From Chitinophaga pinensis (lineage in GTDB: Bacteria > Bacteroidota > Bacteroidia > Chitinophagales > CAMDFR01), in contig CAMART010000010.1 in the NCBI GenBank assembly GCA_945860705.1, positions 26,247 through 90,246 on the forward strand: 64,000 bases of DNA. The letters run 5' to 3'. Positions 45,639 to 54,766 of the stretch are shown here, piece after piece. The notes under the pieces are model-generated. The model was given only the letters and a program-made list of their open reading frames with translations, searched no databases and was not told where the DNA came from. The first letter of the stretch is position 1. Every line of letters begins with the position of its first letter. The position numbers were made by a program, and so were the translations under genes.

Positions 45639-47510
45639 TTGCAAGCAGTAATACTCGCCGGTGGTAAAGGCACTCGATTGGGCACTCTTACTAAAGATAT
45701 ACCAAAACCTATGATAGAGGTTGCTGGTAAGCCTATTCTTCTTCATCAAATAGAACTTTGCAAAAGATATGGAATCACCAAAATACAGCTCATAGTAAAT
45801 CATCTTTATGAAAGTATACAAGATTATTTTGGAGATGGCTCAAAATTTGGTGTCGAAATCAATTATTTTATTGAACCTACAGCACTCGGTACAGTAGGAG
45901 GTATTAAAGCTATTGAAGCTATATTGACTGAAACATTTTTAGTTATTTATGGTGATGTATTGGTGAATATGAATTTAGATTTATTGATAAAATATCATCA
46001 AAATAAAAAAAGTGATACTACACTCGTATTGCATCCAAATGATCATCCATTTGATAGTGACTTGGTAGATATCGATGCTTCAGATAAAATCACTTCTTTT
46101 TATTCTAAACCACATCAAGAAAATACTTATTACAGAAACCTTGTCAATGCTGGTCTTTATATTTTCGAGCCCAGTATATTAGCTCATTTAGAAAAAGATG
46201 TAAAAGCAGATTTTGGTAAAGATATTTTTCCATTGCTCTTTTCTAAAATAAATATGTATGGCTACAATACTACCGAATATCTAAAAGATATGGGTACTCC
46301 AGATAGGCTTGATAAAGTGACCAATGATTTACTATCTGGTAAAATAGAACGAAGTAATTTTGATCACAATCGTGCTTGTATTTTTTTAGATAGAGATGGA
46401 GTACTCAATAAAGAAGTTGATTTAATACACACTCCCGAACAACTAGAATTATATGATTTTACTGCTACAGCTATAAAAAAAATAAATAGCAGCGAATATA
46501 TTTCTGTAGTAGTGACCAACCAAAGTGTGATAGCACGAAATCTCACTGATGAAGCTGGTCTTAGAATAATACATAATAAACTAGAGTGGCTACTTGGTCT
46601 AGAACATACAAAAATAGATGATATATACTACTGTCCACATCATCCTCATGGTGGATTTGAAGGAGAGAATAAAGCCTACAAAATAGAGTGCGAATGCCGT
46701 AAACCTAAGTCAGGAATGTTGCTTCAAGCCAAAGAAAAATACCATATTGATTTACAAAAATCATGGATTATTGGGGATACAGAAAGAGATATCATAGCAG
46801 GCAAAAACGTAGGCTGTACCACCATAGGTGTGCGTACTGGATATGGATGCAAACATCTAAAAACCCCACCAGACTATATGTTTGCCAATGTATTAGAAGC
46901 TGTAAATTTTATTATTGACCAACCATTTGAAAATATTTATCAAACTATTTTTGAAAAATACTCTCTACATCAAACAAAGAAACCTTTTGTAATAAATATT
47001 GGTGGCAATACTGGAAGTGGCAAAAGCACCTTAACAACCTACTTACAAAAAGAATTTGAAAAACAACAAATAAAAGTATTACGTATAGATTTAGATGATT
47101 GGATACTTCCAAAAGAAGAAAGAGAACATGCTAAAGATGTATTTGAAAGATTTAATATACTGCAACTAATCAAAGATGTATTTGCAATCATGAATGGTCA
47201 TGAAATAAAAGTGAAAAAACATTGGCACGATGGCAACTTGACTAGAGAAGAAAAAAGCTATAAAATAACTGATGAACAAATAATAATAGTAGAAGGTATA
47301 GTAGCTATGAGTATGCCACAACTCAGAGGAATAAGCCATTGCAAGGTTTATAAAAAAATAGATAGCGCTACATTACAAGCTAAATTTAAAGAATTTTATA
47401 CTTGGAAAGGATATGATAGCTCACAAATAGATACTATCTTTGAAAAACGTATTAAAGATGAATATGAACTGATTGAATACGATGAACAATTTGCTCATAT
47501 CATAGCTTAA
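45639..47510 (+). CDS. Three-domain fusion: sugar-1-phosphate nucleotidyltransferase, HAD (GmhB-like) phosphatase, P-loop kinase
   Basis: A 623-residue cytoplasmic protein with a TTG start (homologues begin MQAVILAGGKGTRL and no ATG is available). Domain 1 (1-235) is a nucleotidyltransferase with LAGGKGTRLGTLTKDIPKPM and the metal Asp in VIYGDVLVN. Domain 2 (about 244-400) is a HAD-IIIA phosphatase with IFLDRDGVLN, VTNQS, a zinc loop CPHHPHGG ... CECRKPK and IGDTERDI, as in GmhB. Domain 3 (about 450-623) is a uridine-kinase-like P-loop domain with GGNTGSGKST and DLDDW. With the next gene, a heptose kinase, it fits GDP- or ADP-heptose formation. The substrate of domain 3 is unknown. Confidence 0.88.
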   Translation: MQAVILAGGKGTRLGTLTKDIPKPMIEVAGKPILLHQIELCKRYGITKIQLIVNHLYESIQDYFGDGSKFGVEINYFIEPTALGTVGGIKAIEAILTETFLVIYGDVLVNMNLDLLIKYHQNKKSDTTLVLHPNDHPFDSDLVDIDASDKITSFYSKPHQENTYYRNLVNAGLYIFEPSILAHLEKDVKADFGKDIFPLLFSKINMYGYNTTEYLKDMGTPDRLDKVTNDLLSGKIERSNFDHNRACIFLDRDGVLNKEVDLIHTPEQLELYDFTATAIKKINSSEYISVVVTNQSVIARNLTDEAGLRIIHNKLEWLLGLEHTKIDDIYYCPHHPHGGFEGENKAYKIECECRKPKSGMLLQAKEKYHIDLQKSWIIGDTERDIIAGKNVGCTTIGVRTGYGCKHLKTPPDYMFANVLEAVNFIIDQPFENIYQTIFEKYSLHQTKKPFVINIGGNTGSGKSTLTTYLQKEFEKQQIKVLRIDLDDWILPKEEREHAKDVFERFNILQLIKDVFAIMNGHEIKVKKHWHDGNLTREEKSYKITDEQIIIVEGIVAMSMPQLRGISHCKVYKKIDSATLQAKFKEFYTWKGYDSSQIDTIFEKRIKDEYELIEYDEQFAHIIA

Positions 47511-47521
47511 AAATTAATTAT

Positions 47522-48508
47522 ATGATAATAACTCGTACCCCTTTTCGTATCAGTTTTGTAGGTGGTGGCTCCGATTTAGAGAGCTTTTACTCACTACATG
47601 CAGGAGCAGTTCTCAGTACTAGCATCAACAAATATATGTATATCTCTTCGCATAAATATTTTGAGGAAGATAAAATAAGAGTGAAATACTCACAAACAGA
47701 AACTGTACACAAAGCATCTGAACTGCAACATCCTATTTTCAAAACTGCACTACAACAATTCAATATAGAAGGTGGAATAGAAATCAGCTCCATAGCAGAT
47801 GTACCATCTGGTACTGGCATGGGTTCATCATCGTCATTCACAGTAGGTGTGTTGCATAATTTATATACTTGGAATAGACAATTTGCAAGCAAAGAGATGT
47901 TGGCATCAGGAGCCTGTGATATAGAGATAAATCAACTCAAAGAACCTATAGGAAAACAAGATCAATATGCAGCAGCATATGGTGGATTGAATATCATTCG
48001 ATTTAATACCAATGGAACTGTAAATGTAGAACCATTATTTATCAAAAAAGAAATATATCATAGTTTAGAAGACAACTTAGTGATGTTTTACTACGGTAAT
48101 CAACGCAGTGCTTCTTCTATCCTATCTGAACAAAAAAATAATAATAGCCAAGAAGACAAACGTAAGAATTTAATAGAGATGGTGAGCCTTGTAGATGATT
48201 TAAAAAATTGTCTCTATAATGAAAACTTAAATGATTTTGGTAAAATACTGCATCAAAACTGGTTGCTCAAAAAACAATTGGCTTCACAAATATCTAATGG
48301 AGAAATAGATGACATCTATAATCTAGCTATGAAAAATGGAGCATTGGGTGGCAAACTGCTCGGTGCTGGTGGTGGTGGATTTTTATTGTTTTATTGCGAA
48401 AAAGAAAAACAAATCAACTTAATAAAAGCATTGCATAAACTGCATTATTTCCCTTTCAAATTTGATAATGAAGGGAGCAAAATAATCTATACGGAGTACG
48501 AAGACTAA
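47522..48508 (+). CDS. hddA: GHMP family sugar kinase (D-glycero-D-manno-heptose 7-phosphate kinase type)
   Basis: A 328-residue GHMP kinase. The N-terminus ITRTPFRISFVGGGSDLES and the nucleotide loop DVPSGTGMGSSSSFTVG are diagnostic, with KLLGAGGGGFLLFY at the C-terminal motif 3. This set fits HddA, which phosphorylates heptose 7-phosphate at C1, and the bisphosphate is then cut by GmhB and activated by HddC. The gene lies 11 bases after the fusion gene that carries GmhB- and HddC-like domains, strongly supporting the pathway. The isomerase GmhA is not in the window. Confidence 0.85.
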   Translation: MIITRTPFRISFVGGGSDLESFYSLHAGAVLSTSINKYMYISSHKYFEEDKIRVKYSQTETVHKASELQHPIFKTALQQFNIEGGIEISSIADVPSGTGMGSSSSFTVGVLHNLYTWNRQFASKEMLASGACDIEINQLKEPIGKQDQYAAAYGGLNIIRFNTNGTVNVEPLFIKKEIYHSLEDNLVMFYYGNQRSASSILSEQKNNNSQEDKRKNLIEMVSLVDDLKNCLYNENLNDFGKILHQNWLLKKQLASQISNGEIDDIYNLAMKNGALGGKLLGAGGGGFLLFYCEKEKQINLIKALHKLHYFPFKFDNEGSKIIYTEYED

Positions 48509-48517
48509 AAGAAAAAA

Positions 48518-49831
48518 ATGAAGACAAAAACGCTTAAAAAATCAAAAGTAAATGTAGTGACGCTGGGTTGTAGTAAAAACTTAGTAGATAGTGAAGTGAT
48601 GATGGGTCAGCTACAAGCCAATGGAATAGATGTAATACACGAAAGTAAGAAAAAAGATTTTGATGTAGTAATAGTAAATACTTGTGGTTTTATAGACAAA
48701 GCAAAAGAAGAAAGTATCAATACTATACTCCAATTTGCTGAAGCAAAAACAAAAGGATATATAGAAAAACTATACGTGACAGGCTGTCTGAGCCAACGAT
48801 ACAAAGATAATCTAGAAGCAGAGATACCTGAAGTAGATGCATATTTTGGTACGCTAGAACTGCCTGCACTACTCAATAAATTCAATGCAGACTACAAACA
48901 CGAACTCATAGGCGAACGTGTACTCACTACTTCTAACCACTACGCATACCTAAAAATAAGTGAAGGATGCAATCGTAAGTGTACCTTCTGTGCAATACCA
49001 CTCATGCGTGGTTTGCATGTATCTAAAAGTATAGAAGATATAGTAGCAGAGGCTAAAAGCCTTGCGAAGCAAGGCGTTAAAGAACTCATGCTCATCGCTC
49101 AAGAACTTACTTATTATGGACTAGATATTTATAAAAAACGAAAACTAAAAGAACTACTCAAAGAACTTTGTAAAGTAGAAGGTATAGAATGGATACGTCT
49201 GCACTATGCATATCCATCACAGTTTCCTATGGAAATACTGGAAGCTATGAACGAAGAACCAAAAATCTGTAAGTATCTAGACATACCACTGCAACATGCC
49301 AATGACAATGTACTAGCTCGTATGAAAAGAAATATCACTAATGCAGAAACCAAAAAACTCATAGAAACTATCCGAGAAAAAGTACCGGGTATCAGTATAC
49401 GAACTACTATGTTGGTAGGCTTTCCAGGTGAAAGCGAGGAAGATTTTGAAGACTTAAAATCTTTTGTACAAGAAATGAAATTTGATAGATTGGGTGTATT
49501 TACCTATTCGCATGAAGAAAATACTGGAGCGCATAAATTTGAAGATGATATCTCTCCTGAGCTCAAAGAACAAAGAGCGAGCGAACTAATGGAAATACAA
49601 TCGGGCATCTCTTTTGAGCACAATCAAACTAAAATAGGAAAAACATACAAAGTACTTATCGATAGAAAAGAAGGAGCTTATTTTATAGGACGTACAGAAT
49701 TTGATAGCCCAGAAGTTGACAATGAAGTTATCATCCCAGCTACTAAGAATTATTTACGCATGGGTGACTTTGCCCATATCAAAATTACCAATGCTACAGA
49801 GTTTGATTTGGAGGGGGAAGTGGTGGTGTAA
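48518..49831 (+). CDS. rimO: Ribosomal protein S12 methylthiotransferase RimO
   Basis: A 437-residue radical-SAM methylthiotransferase. UPF0004 cluster Cys are at 18 (TLGCSKN), 56 and 90. The radical-SAM cluster EGCNRKCTFCAIP has Cys at 151, 155 and 158. A TRAM domain closes the protein. RimO methylthiolates the conserved Asp of ribosomal protein S12. The motif TLGCSKNLVDSE separates it from MiaB. It follows the heptose kinase gene by ten bases and is probably in the same operon, although the functions are unrelated. Confidence 0.95.
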   Translation: MKTKTLKKSKVNVVTLGCSKNLVDSEVMMGQLQANGIDVIHESKKKDFDVVIVNTCGFIDKAKEESINTILQFAEAKTKGYIEKLYVTGCLSQRYKDNLEAEIPEVDAYFGTLELPALLNKFNADYKHELIGERVLTTSNHYAYLKISEGCNRKCTFCAIPLMRGLHVSKSIEDIVAEAKSLAKQGVKELMLIAQELTYYGLDIYKKRKLKELLKELCKVEGIEWIRLHYAYPSQFPMEILEAMNEEPKICKYLDIPLQHANDNVLARMKRNITNAETKKLIETIREKVPGISIRTTMLVGFPGESEEDFEDLKSFVQEMKFDRLGVFTYSHEENTGAHKFEDDISPELKEQRASELMEIQSGISFEHNQTKIGKTYKVLIDRKEGAYFIGRTEFDSPEVDNEVIIPATKNYLRMGDFAHIKITNATEFDLEGEVVV

Positions 49832-49916
49832 ATTATTATTTAACTATCTATTTTTACAATAATACTTGTTGGTATAAAACAATAATTAATTATCACATAA
49901 AATCTATAAAACAATC

Positions 49917-50454
49917 ATGAAAAAAATTATTATTATATTTTTTACTTCAATTACATTTTTTCTATTATCATCTAAAATCATTAATCCAGAATTAGTAGTT
50001 AAAACTATTTATAATAATAAAATCGAAATTAAATTACCAAATGATTTTAAAATTATGTCAGAGGAGTTAGCTCGTTTAAAATATCCATCTGAAAGAAGAC
50101 CTACTATAATATATACAAATGAATCTGGAGGAATTAACATTGCTTTTAATATAACTGAAAGCGAAATAAACCAAGACAAGATTGAATTTTTTACAGAGGA
50201 ATTACATAAATATTTTAAAAACTTATATCCATCTGCTGATTGGAAAAACTATGGTGTTAAAGTAATTAATAAAAGAAAAATAGGCTATCTTGAATTAGTT
50301 ACCCCTGCTATTGATACTGAAATTTATAATCTTATTTTTTTTTACTAATCTAGATGGCAAACTAGTATTATGTACATTTAATTGTACTAAAAAAAATATG
50401 AGTGAATGGGAAATAATAGCTAAGGAAATAATGAATTCATTTAAAGTTATTTAA
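49917..50454 (+). pseudogene. Small secreted/lipoprotein-like protein split by a poly-T frameshift
   Basis: The first frame (49917-50348) has a hydrophobic N-terminal segment (MKKIIIIFFTSITFFLLSS) and a PsbP/Mog1-like beginning (IEIKLPNDFKIMSEELARLK), and ends NLIFFY in a nine-T run (50335-50343). Dropping one T continues into TNLDGKLVLCTFNCTKKNMS and EWEIIAKEIMNSFKVI, stopping at 50454. That is a natural C-terminus resembling the end of the lipoprotein at 17034. The joined protein has about 178 residues. The function is unknown. The indel may be a sequencing error, phase variation or decay. Confidence 0.75.
50335..50343 (+). repeat. Nine-T homopolymer tract at a frameshift
   Basis: The longest of the three homopolymers at which genes in this window change frame. 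Eight T would restore the reading frame of the 49917-50454 gene. Confidence 0.7.
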
Positions 50455-50473
50455 TATTTATTACCTATTCCAT

Positions 50474-50576
50474 GGTTGGTGACTAACCAACCAATTCACA
50501 AATTCAACTTATGATTAGTCTTCAGAACATTCTCAATTACCAATCCACTAGTATAGGTCGGTCATAAGACCAACCT
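50474..50576. repeat. Two GGTTGG-type hairpins in an intergenic region
   Basis: Hairpin 1 is GGTTGGT-GACTA-ACCAACC (50474-50492). Hairpin 2 is AGGTCGGTC-ATAA-GACCAACCT (50555-50576), with one G-T-type mismatch. They share the GGTtGGT core and lie about 60 bases apart upstream of the thioesterase gene. They have no T run, so they do not look like ordinary terminators. Confidence 0.5.
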
Positions 50577-50673
50577 TAGGCCGGAATCTTCTAAGCTCAA
50601 ATAAAATTGAATCTTGTTTTGATTTTTATCATAATACTTTCAATTTTATCAATAAATTTACTTACTAAAACAT

Positions 50674-51171
50674 ATGAATATGCCAGTAAATAATAAAATC
50701 ACTTTCCAATTTATCAGTGAACCAAGCGATGTAAATTTTGGTGGTAAAGTGCATGGAGGAATAGTGATGAAATGGATAGACCAAACTGCCTATACCTGCG
50801 CTAGAAATTGGTCAGAAAATTATTGCGTGACCGTATATGTTGGTGGCATCCGATTTTACAAACCTATAAGCATCGGTGAAGTAATAAAAATAAATGCTTA
50901 TGTAATCTATACAGGCACTACGAGTATTCATATAGCGGTAGATGTATATGCTCGCAAATTTGGCGATACTGATTTTGAAAAGAAAACCCATTGCGTGATT
51001 GTATTTGTGGCAGTAGATGAGAATGGCAAACCCATAGATGTGAAAAAATGGACACCAAAAACAGAAAAAGAACTAAAACTTGCCGAATATGCAGAAAAAC
51101 TGGTACTTCTTCGTGAAGAAATCAATGAAGAAATGAAACCATTTTTTGATGAATTTATTAGTGACGAATAA
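50674..51171 (+). CDS. Acyl-CoA thioesterase (hotdog fold)
   Basis: A 165-residue hotdog-fold thioesterase of the YciA/BACH group. The core SDVNFGGKVHGGIVMKWIDQ followed by TAYTCARNW contains the conserved Asn-Gly-His region and the catalytic Asp. VTVYVGGIRFYKPISIGEVI and CVIVFVAVDENGKPIDV follow. It hydrolyses medium- or long-chain acyl-CoA in the cytoplasm. The C-terminal 40 residues are a charged helix. It has no obvious operon partner. Confidence 0.9.
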   Translation: MNMPVNNKITFQFISEPSDVNFGGKVHGGIVMKWIDQTAYTCARNWSENYCVTVYVGGIRFYKPISIGEVIKINAYVIYTGTTSIHIAVDVYARKFGDTDFEKKTHCVIVFVAVDENGKPIDVKKWTPKTEKELKLAEYAEKLVLLREEINEEMKPFFDEFISDE

Positions 51172-51288
51172 AAAGTTTTTATTAATGTAATATGATTTGA
51201 ATTAAAATTTATATAATTAATTTTATTGGAACTAAAATGCAGTAAAATATTATTATAGTAAGTATATTAGCCTTTTATACCCTTCTAT

Positions 51289-52365
51289 ATGATTAAGAAA
51301 ATTTTATTTATTAGTAGTATTTTTCTGGTAGCTTGCAAAGACAAAGTAGAAAAAATAAAACCTACTCAATCATCCATCACGGAGTCTATATATGCATCTG
51401 GCACTATCAAAAGCAAAAATCAATATCAAGCATTTGCTACTGTAAATGGAATCATTGATAAATTATTTGTAGCAGAAGGCGATACTGTAGTAATAGGCAC
51501 TCCTATCCTATCTATCTCTAACGAAGCACAAAAACTAAGTCTAGAAAACGCTGGACTCACCGCAGATTTTAATGATGCAAGCTCAAATCAAGGAAAACTA
51601 AACGATGCTTTGCAAAATATATCTCTCTTAAAAAGCAAATTAAAAAATGATTCTTCACTATTTGAAAGACAAAATAATCTTTGGCAACAACAAATAGGTT
51701 CACGTGTAGAACTCGAACAAAGACAGTTAGCACTTGACAACTCTAGAACGGCTTATCAGTCCGCAATAATAAAATATAATGACCTTAAAAGACAGCTAAA
51801 CTATTCAGCTTCACAATCTAAAAAGAATTTTCAAATCTCCTCCAAACAAGAAAAAGATTTCACCATAAAAAGTGAAATAGATGGTGTAGTATATGACTTA
51901 TCAAAGAAGAAAGGTGAAATTGTAAACCCTCAAACATCTATTGCTACTATTGGAGATGGCTCTAGTTTTATATTGGAAATGCAAGTAGATGAATACGATA
52001 TTTTTAAAATAAAAATGGGTCAGTTAGTGCTAGTAACTCTAGACAGCTACAAAGGCAAAGTTTTTGAAGCTACAGTCACTAAAATAAATCCATTGATGAA
52101 TGAGCGAAGTAAAACATTTATGGTAGAAGCCACTTTTGTAAAACAACCTAATGTACTTTATCCCAATATTACTTTTGAAGCAAATATAGTTTTGAGAAGC
52201 AAAGACAAAGCACTACTTATACCTCGAAGCTATATGATAGACGACAATATGGTCATGAAAGCAAACGGAGATAAAGTGCAAGTAAAAACAGGACTTAAAG
52301 ATTTTCAACAAATAGAAATTTTATCAGGTATCTCTTTGAGCGATGAAATACAAAAACCTAAATAA
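51289..52365 (+). CDS. Periplasmic adaptor lipoprotein (HlyD/MacA-like) of an ABC exporter
   Basis: A 358-residue membrane-fusion protein with a lipobox (IFLVACKDK), so it is lipid-anchored. YASGTIKSKNQYQAFATVNG and the matching half after a coiled coil (IKSEIDGVVYDLSKKKGEIV) form the split lipoyl domain. The coiled coil spans about residues 95-185. A beta-barrel domain follows (LVLVTLDSYKGKVFEATVTK). Its stop overlaps the permease start (TAATG), so the three genes to 54300 form one operon for a MacAB/Lol-like exporter. The substrate is unknown. Confidence 0.85.
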   Translation: MIKKILFISSIFLVACKDKVEKIKPTQSSITESIYASGTIKSKNQYQAFATVNGIIDKLFVAEGDTVVIGTPILSISNEAQKLSLENAGLTADFNDASSNQGKLNDALQNISLLKSKLKNDSSLFERQNNLWQQQIGSRVELEQRQLALDNSRTAYQSAIIKYNDLKRQLNYSASQSKKNFQISSKQEKDFTIKSEIDGVVYDLSKKKGEIVNPQTSIATIGDGSSFILEMQVDEYDIFKIKMGQLVLVTLDSYKGKVFEATVTKINPLMNERSKTFMVEATFVKQPNVLYPNITFEANIVLRSKDKALLIPRSYMIDDNMVMKANGDKVQVKTGLKDFQQIEILSGISLSDEIQKPK

Positions 52366-53624
52366 TGAAGTTTAGTTTACTATTAAGTATTTCCAAATCA
52401 TTACTGTTGGCTAGGTGGAGTCAAACGCTCGTAGCTGCAATAGGAGTTACATTTAGTATTGCTATGTTTATTACGCTATTAAGTTTTATGACTGGACTAA
52501 ATGACTTGCTGGATGGACTTATACTCAATAGAACGCCACACGTACGATTGTATAATGAAATACAAGCTAGCAAAGTACAACCAATAGATTATTATGCTAA
52601 GTACAAAAATCATTACAATTTTGTAAGCTCCGTGAAACCAAAAAATGAACGTCTTGAAATATATAACAATGCCGCTATCATCAATACACTGAAAAAAGAT
52701 TCTAGAGTACTTGGAATTGCACCTAAAATCACTGCTCAAGTTTTTTATAATGTAGGTGCAATAGACTTAACTGGTGTGATCAATGGTATTGATGTAGAAG
52801 CGGAGAACAAGCTATTCTTTTTTAGTAATTATGTGACAGCAGGAAACTATATAGACTTGAAAAACACACCCAATAGTATCATACTTGGTAAAGGTGCGGC
52901 AGAAAAAATGCTCACCAATATTGGTGATGTAATACAAGTGACCACAACTAAAGGCGAACGGATGCAACTAAAAGTAGTAGGATATTTTCAATCTGGATTG
53001 CAAGATTTAGATAAAGTACAAAGCTATGCTTCTATAAAAACTACACAAAAATTACTGGGCGAATCAAATAGCTATATCACCGATATACAAGTAAAACTAA
53101 ACGATATCAATATAGCTCCAGCTACTGCTATTGAATATAAAAATCTTTTTAATGTAGAATCAATAGATATAAAAACAGCCAACTCGCAGTTTGAAACAGG
53201 AAGTTTTGTGCGTTCATTGATTTCTTATGCAGTAGGCATTACGCTTCTAATCGTTGCTGGATTTGGCATATACAATATCCTCAACATGATGATTTACGAC
53301 AAAATGGATTCAATAGCTATATTGAAAGCTACTGGTTTTTCTGGTAGAGATGTCAATATTATTTTTATAGTCATAGCATTAAGTATTGGAATATTTGGTG
53401 GAACTCTCGGTTTAATATTTGGATTTGGTTTTTCTGCTTTGATAGATCAGATACCATTCAATACAGCCTCACTTCCTACCATAAAAACATACCCAATCAA
53501 TTATAATCCTAAATTTTATATAATTGGTGCTGTATTTTCATTGATTACAACTTATATGGCAGGATATTTTCCATCTAGAAAAGCAAGTAAAATAGACCCC
53601 GTAATCATCATAAGAGGAAAATAA
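52365..53624 (+). CDS. FtsX/MacB-like ABC transporter permease
   Basis: A 419-residue permease with one N-terminal membrane helix (TLVAAIGVTFSIAMFITLLS), a periplasmic MacB core of about 220 residues, and three C-terminal helices. The conserved FtsX region is visible as SYAVGITLLIVAGFGIYNIL, AILKATGFSGRDVNIIF and AGYFPSRKASKIDPVIIIRG. It couples ATP hydrolysis to periplasmic work such as lipoprotein or peptide extraction. The ATPase gene follows after one base. Confidence 0.88.
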   Translation: MKFSLLLSISKSLLLARWSQTLVAAIGVTFSIAMFITLLSFMTGLNDLLDGLILNRTPHVRLYNEIQASKVQPIDYYAKYKNHYNFVSSVKPKNERLEIYNNAAIINTLKKDSRVLGIAPKITAQVFYNVGAIDLTGVINGIDVEAENKLFFFSNYVTAGNYIDLKNTPNSIILGKGAAEKMLTNIGDVIQVTTTKGERMQLKVVGYFQSGLQDLDKVQSYASIKTTQKLLGESNSYITDIQVKLNDINIAPATAIEYKNLFNVESIDIKTANSQFETGSFVRSLISYAVGITLLIVAGFGIYNILNMMIYDKMDSIAILKATGFSGRDVNIIFIVIALSIGIFGGTLGLIFGFGFSALIDQIPFNTASLPTIKTYPINYNPKFYIIGAVFSLITTYMAGYFPSRKASKIDPVIIIRGK

Positions 53625-53625
53625 T

Positions 53626-54300
53626 ATGAGTAAGCTAATCATAGAAACAAAAAATATATCTAAGTTCTTTCATGACCCAATGACCATGCAAGTGCTGAAA
53701 GACATCAATATGAATGTGACTCAAGGTGAGTTTGTATCTGTGATAGGAAGGTCTGGATGTGGCAAATCTACTTTGCTTTATATTTTATCTACGATGGATA
53801 CAGACTATGATGGCGAGCTATTCATAGATGGAGTGAGTATGAAAAAAAGAAAAGAAAGCGAATTAGCATTGATTAGAAATGAAAAAATAGGTTTTGTATT
53901 TCAGTTTCATTATTTGCTCAATGAGTTTAATGTATTAAAAAATGTGATGCTTCCAGGATTGAAACTGGGTAAATATAGCAACAAAGAAGTTGAGGCTAGA
54001 GCTTATGAAAAACTTAAAATATTAGGCATTGAGAATGAAGCACTGAAAATGCCCAATCAACTTTCTGGTGGGCAAAAACAACGAGTGGCAATCGCTAGAT
54101 CTTTGATAAATGATCCTCTGATAATAATGGGTGATGAACCTACAGGTAACCTTGACAAAAAAAATGGAGATATAGTTTTTAATATTTTTCAAGAATTGTC
54201 GAGTGTATACAACCAAGCTTTACTTATAGTAACACATGATAATGAGTTTGCATCAAAAACAAATCGTATCATAGAAATGGAAGATGGAAAAATAATTTAA
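53626..54300 (+). CDS. ABC transporter ATP-binding protein (LolD/MacB type)
   Basis: A 224-residue ATPase with Walker [13 protein letters not shown], the signature [17 protein letters not shown], Walker [14 protein letters not shown] and the H-loop IVTHDNEFA. The [20 protein letters not shown] and [19 protein letters not shown] segments are typical of the LolD/FtsE/MacB class. It powers the FtsX-like permease just upstream. It is the last gene before the first palindromic element. Confidence 0.93.
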   Translation: MSKLIIETKNISKFFHDPMTMQVLKDINMNVTQGEFVSVIGRSGCGKSTLLYILSTMDTDYDGELFIDGVSMKKRKESELALIRNEKIGFVFQFHYLLNEFNVLKNVMLPGLKLGKYSNKEVEARAYEKLKILGIENEALKMPNQLSGGQKQRVAIARSLINDPLIIMGDEPTGNLDKKNGDIVFNIFQELSSVYNQALLIVTHDNEFASKTNRIIEMEDGKII

Positions 54301-54766
54301 AAGGTTTACCCACAATATTCTCTTACCCATACTGTTGTTGAATCAACTAATAATTATTATTTTTTCTTTTGTCTTGAAACAAAAGAAACAAAAATTCAAG
54401 ACTCCAAAATAAATAAATACAAAAACTACAGACTATTTTTCATTTAAAAAAATGTAGGCTGTAAGCTAGGGTTTCATTTAATTGTTCATTTTCTACAGCC
54501 TACTTTTTTAAATTGCATCAAACCCAGCCAAAAATAGTCCTTGTTTTGTAATTTGTTTATTTTGAGGTCGTATGAGTATAAACATGAGTACTATTTTTTC
54601 TCTAAAAATTCTATAATAATATCACTATTTATATTCAAATGAGAATAATATGGGAATTCCTATAATTTAATTTGATTACTCATTTAGACCCCATTTTACT
54701 TTTAAATAATATTAGCACTTTAGCTTATGTACATTTTTGCCTTCGGCGACTTATGTAGTTAATCCG
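54301..54766. other. 466-base gene-free stretch holding palindromic element copy 1
   Basis: Most of it is the 206-bp element described separately (54364-54569). The remainder is AT-rich and includes TTTTGCCTTCGGCGA at 54735-54749, a 15-base sequence found again at 58191-58205. No coding frame or RNA gene was seen. Confidence 0.6.
54364..54569 (+). repeat. Long palindromic noncoding element, copy 1
   Basis: It begins with a 40-base block identical to copy 2 (58206-58245). The block can fold as TTCTTTTGT/ACAAAAGAA (54364-54387) or, in the alternative, GTCTTGAA/TTCAAGAC (54371-54378 with 54395-54402). From 54400 to 54569 the two halves are near reverse complements: an outer stem ending GAC/GTC with AAAATAAA/TTTATTTT, a middle CTATTTTT/AAAAATAG, and an inner perfect GTAGGCTGTA/TACAGCCTAC (54454-54463 with 54494-54503). 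It would form one hairpin of about 170 bases. Copy 2 differs by paired changes that keep the stems. Confidence 0.85.
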
